The notes under the pieces are model-generated. The model had not been told where the DNA came from, searched no databases, and worked only from the letters and a program-made list of their open reading frames with translations. 9,746 bases of DNA from JBBIKU01 sp037445245 (GTDB taxonomy: Bacteria; Chloroflexota; Anaerolineae; Anaerolineales; Anaerolineaceae), in NCBI GenBank assembly GCA_037445245.1, contig JBBIKU010000090.1, positions 1 to 9,746 on the forward strand, written 5' to 3'. The first letter of the stretch is position 1. Each line of letters opens with the position of its first letter. Position numbers and translations under genes: made by a program. Shown here in pieces: positions 1-7,106 of this stretch.

Positions 1-2
1 CG

Positions 3-683
3 GTTCGAGAGGGAGGCGCGGCGGCAGAACCGCAGCGCATCGTGATCTCATTCGGAGCGGAACACGCCCCGTTGGACATGCACCAGGTTGCCCAGGCAAT
101 CGAAGAAGCGCAAAAACTGGTTCCCAAACCGAAGTTGATCGTCTTCGCCGCCTTTCAATTCGACCCGGAAGCGGCTCGCGACATCGACGAAACGCGCTGG
201 CAGGGCGTGACGCTGCTCAAAGCGCAGATGAACGCCGACCTGCTCACCGACGACCTGAGGAAGAAGCGCGCCAGCAACGAATCCTTCTGGTTGATCGGTC
301 AGCCGGACGTGCAAGTCGAGAAAATCGACGGCGGGGATGACGCCGGTAAATTGCGCGTCTCGGTGCACGGCTTTGATTACTACAACACCAAGACCGGCGG
401 AATCGAATCGGGCGGCGAGGACAAGATCGCCCTGTGGCTGCTGGACACCGATTACGACGGTCGCAGCCTGTTCCCGCGGCAGGTGTTCTTCCCGATGGCG
501 GGCGATAACGAGGGTTGGGCGAAATTGGGTCGCAACCTCAGGGCAGAAATTGATGAAGAATTGATCGAAGCCTACCGCGGCACGGTGTCGCTGCCCTTCG
601 ATGCCGGCGAACATCGCCGCATCGCCGTCAAGATCGTGGATGACCGCGGCATCGAGAGTCTGAAAGTGATCGAGGTGGCGTGA
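3..683 (+). CDS. Type III restriction-modification methyltransferase (Mod), C-terminal part, 5' end outside window
   Basis: The frame is open from the first bases of the window to the TGA at 681-683, so this is the C-terminal ~226 residues of a longer protein; the internal GTG at 42 is not needed as a start. The visible part has no DPPY or AdoMet-binding motif. It contains stretches I recognise from the C-terminus of the large adenine-specific Mod methylases, such as VFAAFQFDPEA, GVTLLKAQMNADLLTDDL and SNESFWLIGQPD. The catalytic domain would be upstream. Mod methylates adenine in the recognition sequence and supplies DNA specificity to the Mod-Res complex. Its stop overlaps the start of the res gene, the usual mod-res operon arrangement, and the neighbour strongly supports the assignment. 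The family name is from recognition of these stretches plus context; a search with the full protein would settle it. Confidence 0.8.
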   Translation, partial: VREGGAAAEPQRIVISFGAEHAPLDMHQVAQAIEEAQKLVPKPKLIVFAAFQFDPEAARDIDETRWQGVTLLKAQMNADLLTDDLRKKRASNESFWLIGQPDVQVEKIDGGDDAGKLRVSVHGFDYYNTKTGGIESGGEDKIALWLLDTDYDGRSLFPRQVFFPMAGDNEGWAKLGRNLRAEIDEELIEAYRGTVSLPFDAGEHRRIAVKIVDDRGIESLKVIEVA

Positions 684-3550
684 TGGGTAAGCCGGCGATC
701 GACCGCCTGATCATCAATTCTCCCTACCAGGAGCCGCAGCAGCACTGGCGGTACGAGCGCGAGACGCGCCAGTTCAACCTGGTGGCGGGCCGCCGCCCGC
801 CGGGATACGTGGTGGCGTCTGGCGCATCGCAGGCTTTCGACGACCCCGGCATCTTTGTAGAAATCCCGCGGGTTAAAATGATCCGTGAACGGGTGAAAGG
901 CTGGCGCGAGAAAGGCTACCCCGGCGTTTCGAGCATCACCCGGCGTCTGCTGGAACACTGGAACGACGCCGAGGATTTCGAGACGCGGCGTTTTTTCTTC
1001 TGCCAGTTGGAGGCGGTCGAAACGTTGATCTGGCTGCGGGAGGCGCCCGCCACCGAGTGGACGGGAATCGAGGTTCCCGGCGACGGCGGCGCTTTCATCC
1101 GCCAGTGCTGCAAGATGGCAACCGGCTCAGGCAAGACCATCGTCATGGCGATGGTGATCGCCTGGCAGATCCTCAACAAGGTGGCTTACCCGCAGGAACC
1201 CCGTTTTTCGAGGAATGTACTGGTGATCGCGCCGGGGTTGACGGTGAAAAGCCGACTGGCGGTTCTCGAACCGGCGGCGGAAGGAAATTACTACACCGCC
1301 TTTAACATCGTGCCTTCGGCGCTGCTGGATAAGCTGCGCCAGGGAAGGGTGATGGTGCGCAACTGGCATGTCCTGGCTTGGGATAGCGAGGAGCAAATTC
1401 AGAAGAAGCGCAGCGTGGATAAACGCGGCGCGAAGAGCGACGAAGCCTACACCCGCGAAGTGCTCGGTGAAATGGCGAACGCCCGCAATTTACTGGTGAT
1501 CAACGATGAGGCGCACCATGCCTGGCGGGTCAACTGGGAGGCGGAGGGTAAATACCTGCGCCAACGCGACCTGAAGGACAGCGCCGAAGAAGCCACGGTG
1601 TGGATCGGCGGGTTGGACCGCCTGCAGCGCTCGCGGGGCATCCTGACATGCTACGATTTTACCGCCACGCCTTTCACGCCTTCGGGCAAGCAGAGCAGCG
1701 AAGAGGCTCTCTTCGGGTGGATCGTGAGCGACTTCGGTTTGAACGACGCCATCGAGTCGGGGCTGGTTAAGACGCCCCGGGTGGTGGTGCGCGACGACGC
1801 CCTGCCGGATGTCAGGACTTACAAGTCAAAGCTTTATCATATCTATAACAATCTCGAAGTCAAAGATGACTTGAATCGCCGCGCCAAGTTCGAGGAACCG
1901 TTGCCCGACCTGGTGCTGAACGCCTATTATCTGCTGGGTTACGATTGGCGTGAGACGCAAAAAGCCTGGGCGAAATTGGGGCAGCCCACCCCGCCGGTGA
2001 TGATCAGCGTGTGCAATCGCACCGAAACGGCGGCGCGCGTCAAGCACGCCTTCGACTCGCGGCGCATCCACATCGACGAGTTGTGCGACCCGGAACGCAT
2101 CCTGCACATCGACTCGAAGGTGCTGCAGGATGCCGAAGCGCGCGAAGAAGCCCTCACCCCATCCCTCTCTCAGGGGGAGGGGGAGTCGCAGGGGGATGAA
2201 GTTCTCATCCCGGCTCGCTCCCAGGGAGAGGGGGATGAGGTCTTGCAGAAATTGACCAAGGCGGAGCAGGCAGAGTTGTTGCGCCAGATGGTTGATACGG
2301 TGGGCAAACCCGGTAAACCCGGCGCGCGTATTCAAAAAGTGATTTCGGTGGGAATGCTGAACGAAGGTTGGGATGCCAAGACTGTCACACACATCATGGG
2401 ATTGCGCGCCTTCACCTCGCAGTTATTGTGTGAACAGGTGGTCGGGCGCGGCTTGCGGCGCACGTCTTACGAAGTCGACCAGATAACGGGCATGTTCGAC
2501 CCCGAGTACGTCAACATTTTCGGCGTTCCGTTCACCTTTTTGCCTCACGAAGGCGGAGAGGACGGCCCGCCGCCGCCCCCAGCACCAAAAACTGCCGTCG
2601 AGCCGGACCCTGCCAAGGCAGAGTTCGAAATCCGCTGGCCGAATGTGGTGCGGATCGATCACGTTCTTCAACCCGAATTGACGTTGGACCGGTCTCGGGT
2701 TCGCCCGCTTGAACTGGCAGCGAGCCAGACTGCACAGGTGGCTGAACTGGCGCCGGTTCTGGATGGCAATCCAGATGTGACGCACATCAACCGCATAGAG
2801 TTGGAGCGGTTGGCGCGGGAATTCCGTATCCAGCGCATCATCTTTGAAACGGCGCGAGACGTGTTTGATCAGATGAAAGAAAACTGGCAGGGAAGCCGCG
2901 AGGTGTTGTTGGCGCAACTGGTGCGCATTGTTGAGCAGTTCATCCACTCGGATCGAATCATCATCTCGCCGCCGCTCTTTTATCAAGACGAACTTCGCCG
3001 CCGCTTGATCATCACGCTCAACATGTCACGCGTTGTTCAGCATGTCTGGGAGGCAATCCAGCAGGAGAACACCGAGAAGCTCACGCCTGTTTTCGACCGC
3101 GATCACCCGATACGTTCGACCGGTGAAATGCGTACCTGGTACACCGGCAAACCCTGTGAGCGCACTCGCAAGTCACATATCAATGTGTTTGTCTACGATA
3201 GCGCCTGGGAAGCGTCGGATGCGTTTATCCTCGAAGAGAGCGATCAGGTCACTGCCTGGGCTAAGAATGATCACCTGGGCTTCGAGATTTTGTATATCTA
3301 CAAGGGGGTGGTGCGCAAGTATCGACCCGATTTTTTAATCCGCCTTATTAACGGCGATATGCTGGTGCTCGAGACCAAGGGGCAAGAGACCGAACAAGAC
3401 ATCGTGAAACGCCGTTATCTGGATGAATGGATAACGGCACTAAACGCACACGGGGGTTTTGGGCACTGGCGCGGGGAGGTTTCGTTTGAACCGGGTGAGA
3501 TCCGTGACATATTGATCGAATGCACCACCGCCAGTGTTAAAGATCACTAA
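683..3550 (+). CDS. Type III restriction enzyme Res subunit (DEAH helicase/translocase plus PD-(D/E)XK nuclease)
   Basis: This 955-residue SF2 helicase-nuclease cleaves unmethylated DNA as a complex with Mod. Numbered from the ATG at 683, the motifs are Walker A KMATGSGKT (around 144-152), motif II DEAH (275-278), motif III TATPF (327-331), motif V GMLNEGWDA and motif VI QVVGRGLRR (585-593). Near the C-terminus, RPDF (Asp883) and LETKG (Glu897, Lys899) form the D-(13)-E-x-K nuclease signature. All key residues are present, so it looks intact and active. I chose ATG 683, which overlaps the mod TGA by one base and has GAGGT six bases upstream. A GTG at 680 would add one residue and is equally compatible. 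Residues about 491-520 are encoded by a palindromic repeat lying between motifs IV and V. Its length is typical for Res subunits (about 900-1000 residues). Expression is probably translationally coupled to mod. Confidence 0.93.
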   Translation: MGKPAIDRLIINSPYQEPQQHWRYERETRQFNLVAGRRPPGYVVASGASQAFDDPGIFVEIPRVKMIRERVKGWREKGYPGVSSITRRLLEHWNDAEDFETRRFFFCQLEAVETLIWLREAPATEWTGIEVPGDGGAFIRQCCKMATGSGKTIVMAMVIAWQILNKVAYPQEPRFSRNVLVIAPGLTVKSRLAVLEPAAEGNYYTAFNIVPSALLDKLRQGRVMVRNWHVLAWDSEEQIQKKRSVDKRGAKSDEAYTREVLGEMANARNLLVINDEAHHAWRVNWEAEGKYLRQRDLKDSAEEATVWIGGLDRLQRSRGILTCYDFTATPFTPSGKQSSEEALFGWIVSDFGLNDAIESGLVKTPRVVVRDDALPDVRTYKSKLYHIYNNLEVKDDLNRRAKFEEPLPDLVLNAYYLLGYDWRETQKAWAKLGQPTPPVMISVCNRTETAARVKHAFDSRRIHIDELCDPERILHIDSKVLQDAEAREEALTPSLSQGEGESQGDEVLIPARSQGEGDEVLQKLTKAEQAELLRQMVDTVGKPGKPGARIQKVISVGMLNEGWDAKTVTHIMGLRAFTSQLLCEQVVGRGLRRTSYEVDQITGMFDPEYVNIFGVPFTFLPHEGGEDGPPPPPAPKTAVEPDPAKAEFEIRWPNVVRIDHVLQPELTLDRSRVRPLELAASQTAQVAELAPVLDGNPDVTHINRIELERLAREFRIQRIIFETARDVFDQMKENWQGSREVLLAQLVRIVEQFIHSDRIIISPPLFYQDELRRRLIITLNMSRVVQHVWEAIQQENTEKLTPVFDRDHPIRSTGEMRTWYTGKPCERTRKSHINVFVYDSAWEASDAFILEESDQVTAWAKNDHLGFEILYIYKGVVRKYRPDFLIRLINGDMLVLETKGQETEQDIVKRRYLDEWITALNAHGGFGHWRGEVSFEPGEIRDILIECTTASVKDH
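2151..2240 (+). repeat. Two-copy GC-rich palindromic repeat inserted in-frame in res
   Basis: Two related units lie in tandem, about 2151-2199 and 2201-2240. The second has perfect 8-bp arms, CTCATCCC (2204-2211) and GGGATGAG (2232-2239), around a smaller CTCCC/GGGAG hairpin. The first has CATCCC (2160-2165) and GGGATG (2193-2198) around CCCTC/GAGGG. GGGATGA (2193-2199) can also pair with TCATCCC (2205-2211) across the junction. The start, CCCTCACCCC, is the signature of a REP-like interspersed palindrome found in many bacteria, which when translated gives peptides such as LTPSLSQGEGE, exactly as here. The whole block is 90 bp, or 30 codons, without stops. Nothing transposase-like accompanies it. 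The repeat-family assignment is from memory of its appearance. Confidence 0.75.
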
Positions 3551-3553
3551 CGG

Positions 3554-3579
3554 GTTGACTGTTTTGAAATTTGGTCAAC
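3554..3579. terminator. Weak inverted repeat downstream of res
   Basis: GTTGAC (3554-3559) and GTCAAC (3574-3579) are perfect 6-bp arms around a 14-nt AT-rich loop, just after the res stop and between convergent genes. There is no T tract after the stem on either strand, so if it ends transcription it would need Rho or other help. The position is suggestive but the structure is weak. Confidence 0.25.
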
Positions 3580-3587
3580 TAATACGA

Positions 3588-3611
3588 ACCGGCGGCACAC
3601 AGGCAGCCGGT
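3588..3611. terminator. Second short inverted repeat in the res/lipid-kinase convergent spacer
   Basis: ACCGGC (3588-3593) pairs with GCCGGT (3606-3611) around a 12-nt loop, followed on the + strand by a short T-rich stretch (TGGTTTATTT). It sits eight bases beyond the lipid-kinase stop codon (3619-3621, read on the - strand). It could serve as a terminator for either convergent gene, but the loop is long and the stem short. Confidence 0.3.
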
Positions 3612-3618
3612 CACTGGT

Positions 3619-4549
3619 TTATTTCGGCACGATCAGATTAACAGATCTGGGCACCAGGTGAATCTCGACCGGGGTTTTGGTGATGATGTCACCGTCTGCC
3701 TGAACTGGAAACGATTTTCCGGGTGTGTTGAGCCAGATACTTTTTTCGACCGATAAGTTATTAGGCCTTTCTTTCGGTTCAGGAGGTTCGATCAACAGCT
3801 CCCAAGCCAGATTGACGATCTCGAGCGGTTCGATGGAGCGCAGGATATGAACTTCCAGCTTGCCATCGGAATAACTGGTCGGGCTGCCGCGCTGTGACAG
3901 ATTTTCTTTTAAGATATTTCCGTTGGTGACCATCACTTCGATTGCTTTTAACAACAGCGGGCGACCATCCAGATTGAGGGTGAATTCAACCGGCTCGGTT
4001 TCAGCCAGGTCTTTGGCGATGGTTTCGATGTATGCCAGCATGCCTTTTTTTTGTTTGTCCTCAGTTTTAGTGCCGCCCATCGCCCGCGAGCTGATGCCAG
4101 CGCTTACATTTGATATGGCGTATCTGTTTTCTATCCGCATGGCGTCGATCTTCTTGATTTTGTAATCCGCCGCCATCAGGCGGAGGGCGGCTTCAACCTC
4201 AAAAGGTATCTTTAGCGCCCGCGCCAGCCAGTTGGTGGTGCCAAGCGGCAGGATGGCGAGCGGGGTGGCGNNNNNNNNNNTGGATCAACCCGTTGACCAC
4301 CGCGGAGACGGTGCCATCGCCGCCGGCGGCGATGACCAGATCGGCGCCATTTTGGCAGGCTGCCCGGGTAATTTCCCCCACGTCATCGTCGCCGCTGGTG
4401 AGGTAAAGTTCGTGTTCCCATCCCTGATTTTGGCACAGGTTGATGAGGGAGTTTTGTGCTTTATCGACGTTGGTGTTTCCGGCAACCGGATTGAGCACTG
4501 CAAAAATTTTTTTTATTTTTATCAATTTGTCCCTCGCGTCTTTGAGCAC
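3619..4549 (-). CDS. Diacylglycerol/sphingosine-kinase-like lipid kinase (YegS/BmrU/DgkB type), interrupted by an assembly gap
   Basis: This cytoplasmic or membrane-peripheral kinase would phosphorylate a lipid such as diacylglycerol with ATP. The N-terminal part has NPVAG near residue 20 and the catalytic AAGGDGTVSAVVNGL loop. After the gap comes PLAILPLGTTNWLARAL, the conserved GTxNxxAR segment, followed by the C-terminal beta-sandwich with NVSAGISSRAM, DGKLEVHIL and PVQADGDIITKTPVEIH. Together these make about 307 residues, the usual family size. The two halves are in different frames only because ten Ns were placed at 4271-4280; the true number of missing bases must be a multiple of three. 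The GTG at 4549 is the first usual start codon before the NPVAG core but has no good ribosome site at normal distance. The substrate cannot be told from sequence. The gene is transcribed towards res and divergently from the DUF1858 gene. Confidence 0.88.
4271..4280. other. Assembly gap (10 Ns) inside the lipid-kinase gene
   Basis: Ten Ns separate the - strand codons for NGLI (then CAN) from NNC followed by ATPLAILP. Continuity needs 2 + n + 1 to be divisible by three, so the real n is 0, 3, 6 and so on, not 10. Family spacing between NGL and PLG is about five residues, which fits a very short gap of 0-6 bases. The Ns are therefore a placeholder, and the gene is not a frameshifted pseudogene. 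Confidence 0.95.
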
Positions 4550-4590
4550 CCGACCGGGCGTTGTTCTGCCAGTCTGGCTGCGCTTGATTA

Positions 4591-4598
4591 CCTCCTTT
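4591..4598 (-). promoter_or_regulatory. Strong Shine-Dalgarno sequence upstream of the lipid kinase, without a normal start at the right distance
   Basis: Read on the - strand, AAAGGAGG is a near-perfect anti-SD match. No ATG, GTG or TTG follows within 4-12 bases; the nearest in-frame candidate is an ATC two bases after it. The assigned GTG at 4549 is 41 bases further on. The reading frame is open through this region, so the protein could begin earlier from a rare start codon. Confidence 0.5.
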
Positions 4599-4705
4599 AT
4601 TTTAACGCAACAAGTGACTTCCTGGTAGCTGTTGGTTTACTGGTGTGGTGGTGGCACCTTCGGAACAGCCTTTCTGATAGCTTGTGGGCAAGTGGATTAT
4701 TTTTC

Positions 4706-4714
4706 TGATATAAT
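4706..4714 (+). promoter_or_regulatory. Extended -10 promoter for the DUF1858-DUF2249 gene
   Basis: TGATATAAT is a TGn extension plus a perfect TATAAT hexamer, in an AT-rich pocket of otherwise GC-rich DNA. No good -35 lies 16-18 bases upstream; TTGTGG at 4682-4687 is 21 bases away. That is acceptable for an extended -10 promoter read by a housekeeping sigma factor. Transcription would start near 4721 and give a leader of about 115 nt before the ATG at 4836. Confidence 0.5.
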
Positions 4715-4835
4715 ATGATAATAAAGATGGAAATACACTAATAATCCCGATTGACAATCTGCCCGCTACCCCAAGGATCAGTGGCGGCGATGGTGCTCAC
4801 CGCGACGCGGCAGGTTCGATTAAAGATGAGGCGCG

Positions 4836-5357
4836 ATGGACATTACCCCTAAAACTAAATTAGCCGATATTTTGACCGAATACCCGCATTTAGAAGAGAT
4901 CATCATCGGCTTGGCGCCGGTGTTCCAAAATTTAAGGAACCCGCTGCTGCGACGGACCGTTGGCAGGCTGGCGAGTGTTGAACAGGCGGCACGAATCGGT
5001 AATATTGATGTGAACGACTTCGTCAACCTTCTACGGCGTGAGACCGGTCAGCCTGAACTTGAAATAAAAAGTGAAGCGCCGTCTGATTCGCTCCCGTTGT
5101 CAACGGCTGGCGATCCAAAATGGATCGGCGGAGAACCGCAGTATACCATCGACGGTACAGCCTTGCTGCGACGCGGCGAGGTTCCGTTGACGAAAATCAA
5201 CGAATTGCTACCGTCTTTATCCGGCGGGGGGTATTTGTTGCTGATCACCGACTTCAAACCGCTTCCCATCATCGCGGCGATGGAAAAAAAGCAACGCGCC
5301 GTGTTCCACAAGATTGACCCCCACGACCCCAACCGTCACCTGACCTTCATTCAGTAA
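4836..5357 (+). CDS. DUF1858-DUF2249 two-domain protein of unknown function
   Basis: Residues 1 to about 68 match the DUF1858 pattern: an ITPKTKLADILTEYPHLEE start, then LAPVFQNLRNPLLRRTVGRL and ASVEQAARIGNIDVNDFVNLL. After a polar, proline/serine-rich linker (about 72-95), residues about 100-173 match DUF2249, with EVPLTKINELLPSL, GGGYLLLITDFKPLPIIAAM and a histidine-rich C-terminus. Both domains are small cytoplasmic folds often found near nitrogen-oxide, iron-sulfur or redox functions in anaerobes and denitrifiers; no reaction is established. There is no cysteine anywhere in the 173 residues, so the disulfide chemistry suggested for some DUF1858 relatives cannot apply here. Histidines in the last 20 residues could bind metal, but this is speculation. 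The ATG at 4836 has GATGAGG four bases upstream. It is monocistronic between a divergent and a convergent gene. Confidence 0.85.
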   Translation: MDITPKTKLADILTEYPHLEEIIIGLAPVFQNLRNPLLRRTVGRLASVEQAARIGNIDVNDFVNLLRRETGQPELEIKSEAPSDSLPLSTAGDPKWIGGEPQYTIDGTALLRRGEVPLTKINELLPSLSGGGYLLLITDFKPLPIIAAMEKKQRAVFHKIDPHDPNRHLTFIQ

Positions 5358-5378
5358 CTTCTGCCTGTTGCAGAGGCA

Positions 5379-5404
5379 AAGCGGGTAAATTCCCCCTGCC
5401 GCTT
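5379..5404. terminator. Possible bidirectional terminator between the DUF1858 gene and the Pfa-like operon
   Basis: AAGCGG (5379-5384) and CCGCTT (5399-5404) are perfect 6-bp arms. An alternative pairing uses CGCTT/AAGCG plus CCC/GGG with a small bulge. The hairpin lies 22 bases after the + strand stop and about 40 bases beyond the reductase stop on the - strand, where convergent transcripts should end. Only a short TTT follows on the - strand side, so it is not a textbook intrinsic terminator. Confidence 0.4.
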
Positions 5405-5444
5405 GACGTCGCGCATGCCGTGGGCTGGTCTGGACGCGCTCCCT

Positions 5445-7103
5445 TCAGATCAAGGGCTGTTCGGGCGCATAGTGCTCCAACTCAGGCGATAAACGCAACC
5501 CAAGCAATTTCAGGCTCTGAACGCGGTAAAGATAGGCGGCGCCGGTCAAAATGTGCAGGGCGACATCGACCACGCGGCGGTTTTGCAGTTCTTCCAGGTA
5601 TGTGCCGCGCACCCAGTCGTTGAACGCTCCCATCGAGGGACCGCACCAGATCTGATAATCCAACTGGCGGTCGGGGTCGCCCAAGTTGGACCATTTGGAT
5701 GACAACCCCAGGTACCAGCGGAAGATCAGCGCCATCTTGCGTTTGGGGTTGTCGCGGGCGCGCTCGATCTGCTCCGGGTCGCGCTGCTCGAAGAAGCGCA
5801 CCGTGTCCTGCCAAACCGACTCCAGGTCCCGCTTGAAGATTTGCTCCTCGATTTTTCGACGCTCGCCGGGATAGATGTCGTCAATGGAGGCAAAGGTATT
5901 GTAGAGGCTGTAGAGTTTCTGTGCCCGCATTGAAAATAGGGTGCCCTTCTTGAGTACTTGCACCTTGACGCCCAACTCGAACATATCTGCCGAGGGTGCC
6001 ATGGTCACGTCTGCCATTCCGGCTTGGGCGAGCAGCTTTTTAGTGTGTTCCGAGCAGGCAGCCTCCAGGCAGCTCTGATTGACCGAACCGGTTGTCACAT
6101 AAGCCGCTCCCATCATCAGCGCCCCCAGCGCCGAGGCGGGCGTGCTGATGCCACCGGCGGCGCCAACCCGCACCGGCGTCTGATACTGGTACTTGTGTTG
6201 AATTTCGTTGCGCAACGCCAGGATGGCAGGGATCAGGCAGACCAGTGGGCGGTTGTCGGTGTGCCCGCCCGAGTCGGCTTCGACGGTGATGTCGTCCGCA
6301 ATCGGTACCTGTTGCGCCAGATTCGCCTGCAACTCGGAAATCAGGTTTTCTTCCAGCAGGGCAGAGATCAGCTTATCGGGTGCCGGTTTCAGGAATTTGG
6401 TAGCGACTTCGGCGCGGGAGATCTTGGCGATGACCTTGTTTTTTATCTCGAGATTTCCTGCTTTATCCACGTCCAGTCCGGCGAGACGGTAATGGACAAT
6501 GCTGGGGGTCAGGTCCATGAAAGCGGATGCTTCCACCGCCCGCACAGCGTGCTTGAGATAAAGAGCGGCAGCGTTGCGCTCCATGGCTTCTTCGTGCGGG
6601 CTGTGGATCAAATTGAACAGGTATCCGCCTTCGGGTAGTGCCTGCTGAATCGCTAGGATTTCCTCCTCCAGGCGGGCGGACGGCAAGCCTGCCGCGCCGA
6701 ACGAGCCCAGGAAGCCGGCTTTTCCCAGCGCGATCACCATCTGCTGCGAGGCAATGCCATTTGCCATGGCGCCGGCATAGCAGGCGTAGCGGGCGCGATA
6801 GTGGCGGCGAAAATCGGCGTCGCCCAACTGCTCGAGTGGCATTGGCGGCAGGGTCGCCAGCAGGCGGGTTTTGGCATTGCCGGCGCGCCCCGCGGCGGCC
6901 TCGCCGGCGGAGGTCACCCCGATACGTCCTTGCACTTCCACAACGTAGAGCGGCTGCCGCAAATCGAGCAGGCGAGATCGAATTTCGGCTTGATCAAAGG
7001 CGATTGAATCGGCTGCTCCACGCCATTCAAGCCCGGAGTCGAACACTCCCCCTCGATTTTGTAACGTGTCTTGCGAGATGGAGGGCGCAACATTGTTGGT
7101 CAT
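5445..7103 (-). CDS. pfaD: PfaD-type enoyl reductase of a polyunsaturated fatty acid/polyketide synthase
   Basis: This 552-residue FMN-dependent TIM-barrel protein of the nitropropane-dioxygenase-like family acts in trans as enoyl reductase of Pfa-type synthases, reducing the trans-2-enoyl intermediate on the synthase ACP. PfaD hallmarks are GKAGFLGSFGAAGLPSAR (about 127-144), FNLIHSPHEEA (163-173), RAVEASAFMDLTPSIVHYRL (188-207), the catalytic-type EADSGGH (275-281), the flavin-phosphate segment GAAGGISTP (314-322) with TGSVNQ (338-343), and FELGVKVQVLKKGTLF (375-390). The family's helical C-terminus with SKWSNLGDPDRQLDYQIWCG is also complete. The ATG at 7103 has AGAAGGA six bases upstream, inside the end of the dehydratase gene, and lies three bases after that gene's stop. 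It is the last gene of the operon. Length and motifs are normal. The product made cannot be told from this gene alone. Confidence 0.93.
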   Translation of the reverse strand: MTNNVAPSISQDTLQNRGGVFDSGLEWRGAADSIAFDQAEIRSRLLDLRQPLYVVEVQGRIGVTSAGEAAAGRAGNAKTRLLATLPPMPLEQLGDADFRRHYRARYACYAGAMANGIASQQMVIALGKAGFLGSFGAAGLPSARLEEEILAIQQALPEGGYLFNLIHSPHEEAMERNAAALYLKHAVRAVEASAFMDLTPSIVHYRLAGLDVDKAGNLEIKNKVIAKISRAEVATKFLKPAPDKLISALLEENLISELQANLAQQVPIADDITVEADSGGHTDNRPLVCLIPAILALRNEIQHKYQYQTPVRVGAAGGISTPASALGALMMGAAYVTTGSVNQSCLEAACSEHTKKLLAQAGMADVTMAPSADMFELGVKVQVLKKGTLFSMRAQKLYSLYNTFASIDDIYPGERRKIEEQIFKRDLESVWQDTVRFFEQRDPEQIERARDNPKRKMALIFRWYLGLSSKWSNLGDPDRQLDYQIWCGPSMGAFNDWVRGTYLEELQNRRVVDVALHILTGAAYLYRVQSLKLLGLRLSPELEHYAPEQPLI

Positions 7104-7106
7104 TGC

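Noticed and set aside
42..44. GTG as the start of the mod gene
   Set aside because: The frame is open to the window edge and the protein lacks the catalytic domain, so this is an internal codon of a truncated gene.
48..614. 188-residue - strand frame opposite mod
   Set aside because: It is antisense to a protein with clear family features, has no recognisable motif, and arises from GC-rich codon use.
2151..2240. CRISPR repeat or transposon end
   Set aside because: There are only two imperfect units with no unique spacers, no transposase and no target duplication visible; the REP-like palindrome fits better.
1826..2986. Two long - strand frames opposite res
   Set aside because: They are shadows of the helicase gene, whose motifs V and VI lie exactly there.
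4232..4708. 158-residue + strand frame across the N gap
   Set aside because: It reads through the Ns antisense to the conserved lipid-kinase catalytic loop, so it has no independent support.
4751..4756. TTGACA as a -35 box for the DUF1858 gene
   Set aside because: The sequence 16-18 bases downstream (AAGGAT/AGGATC) is a poor -10, and the extended -10 at 4706 is much stronger.
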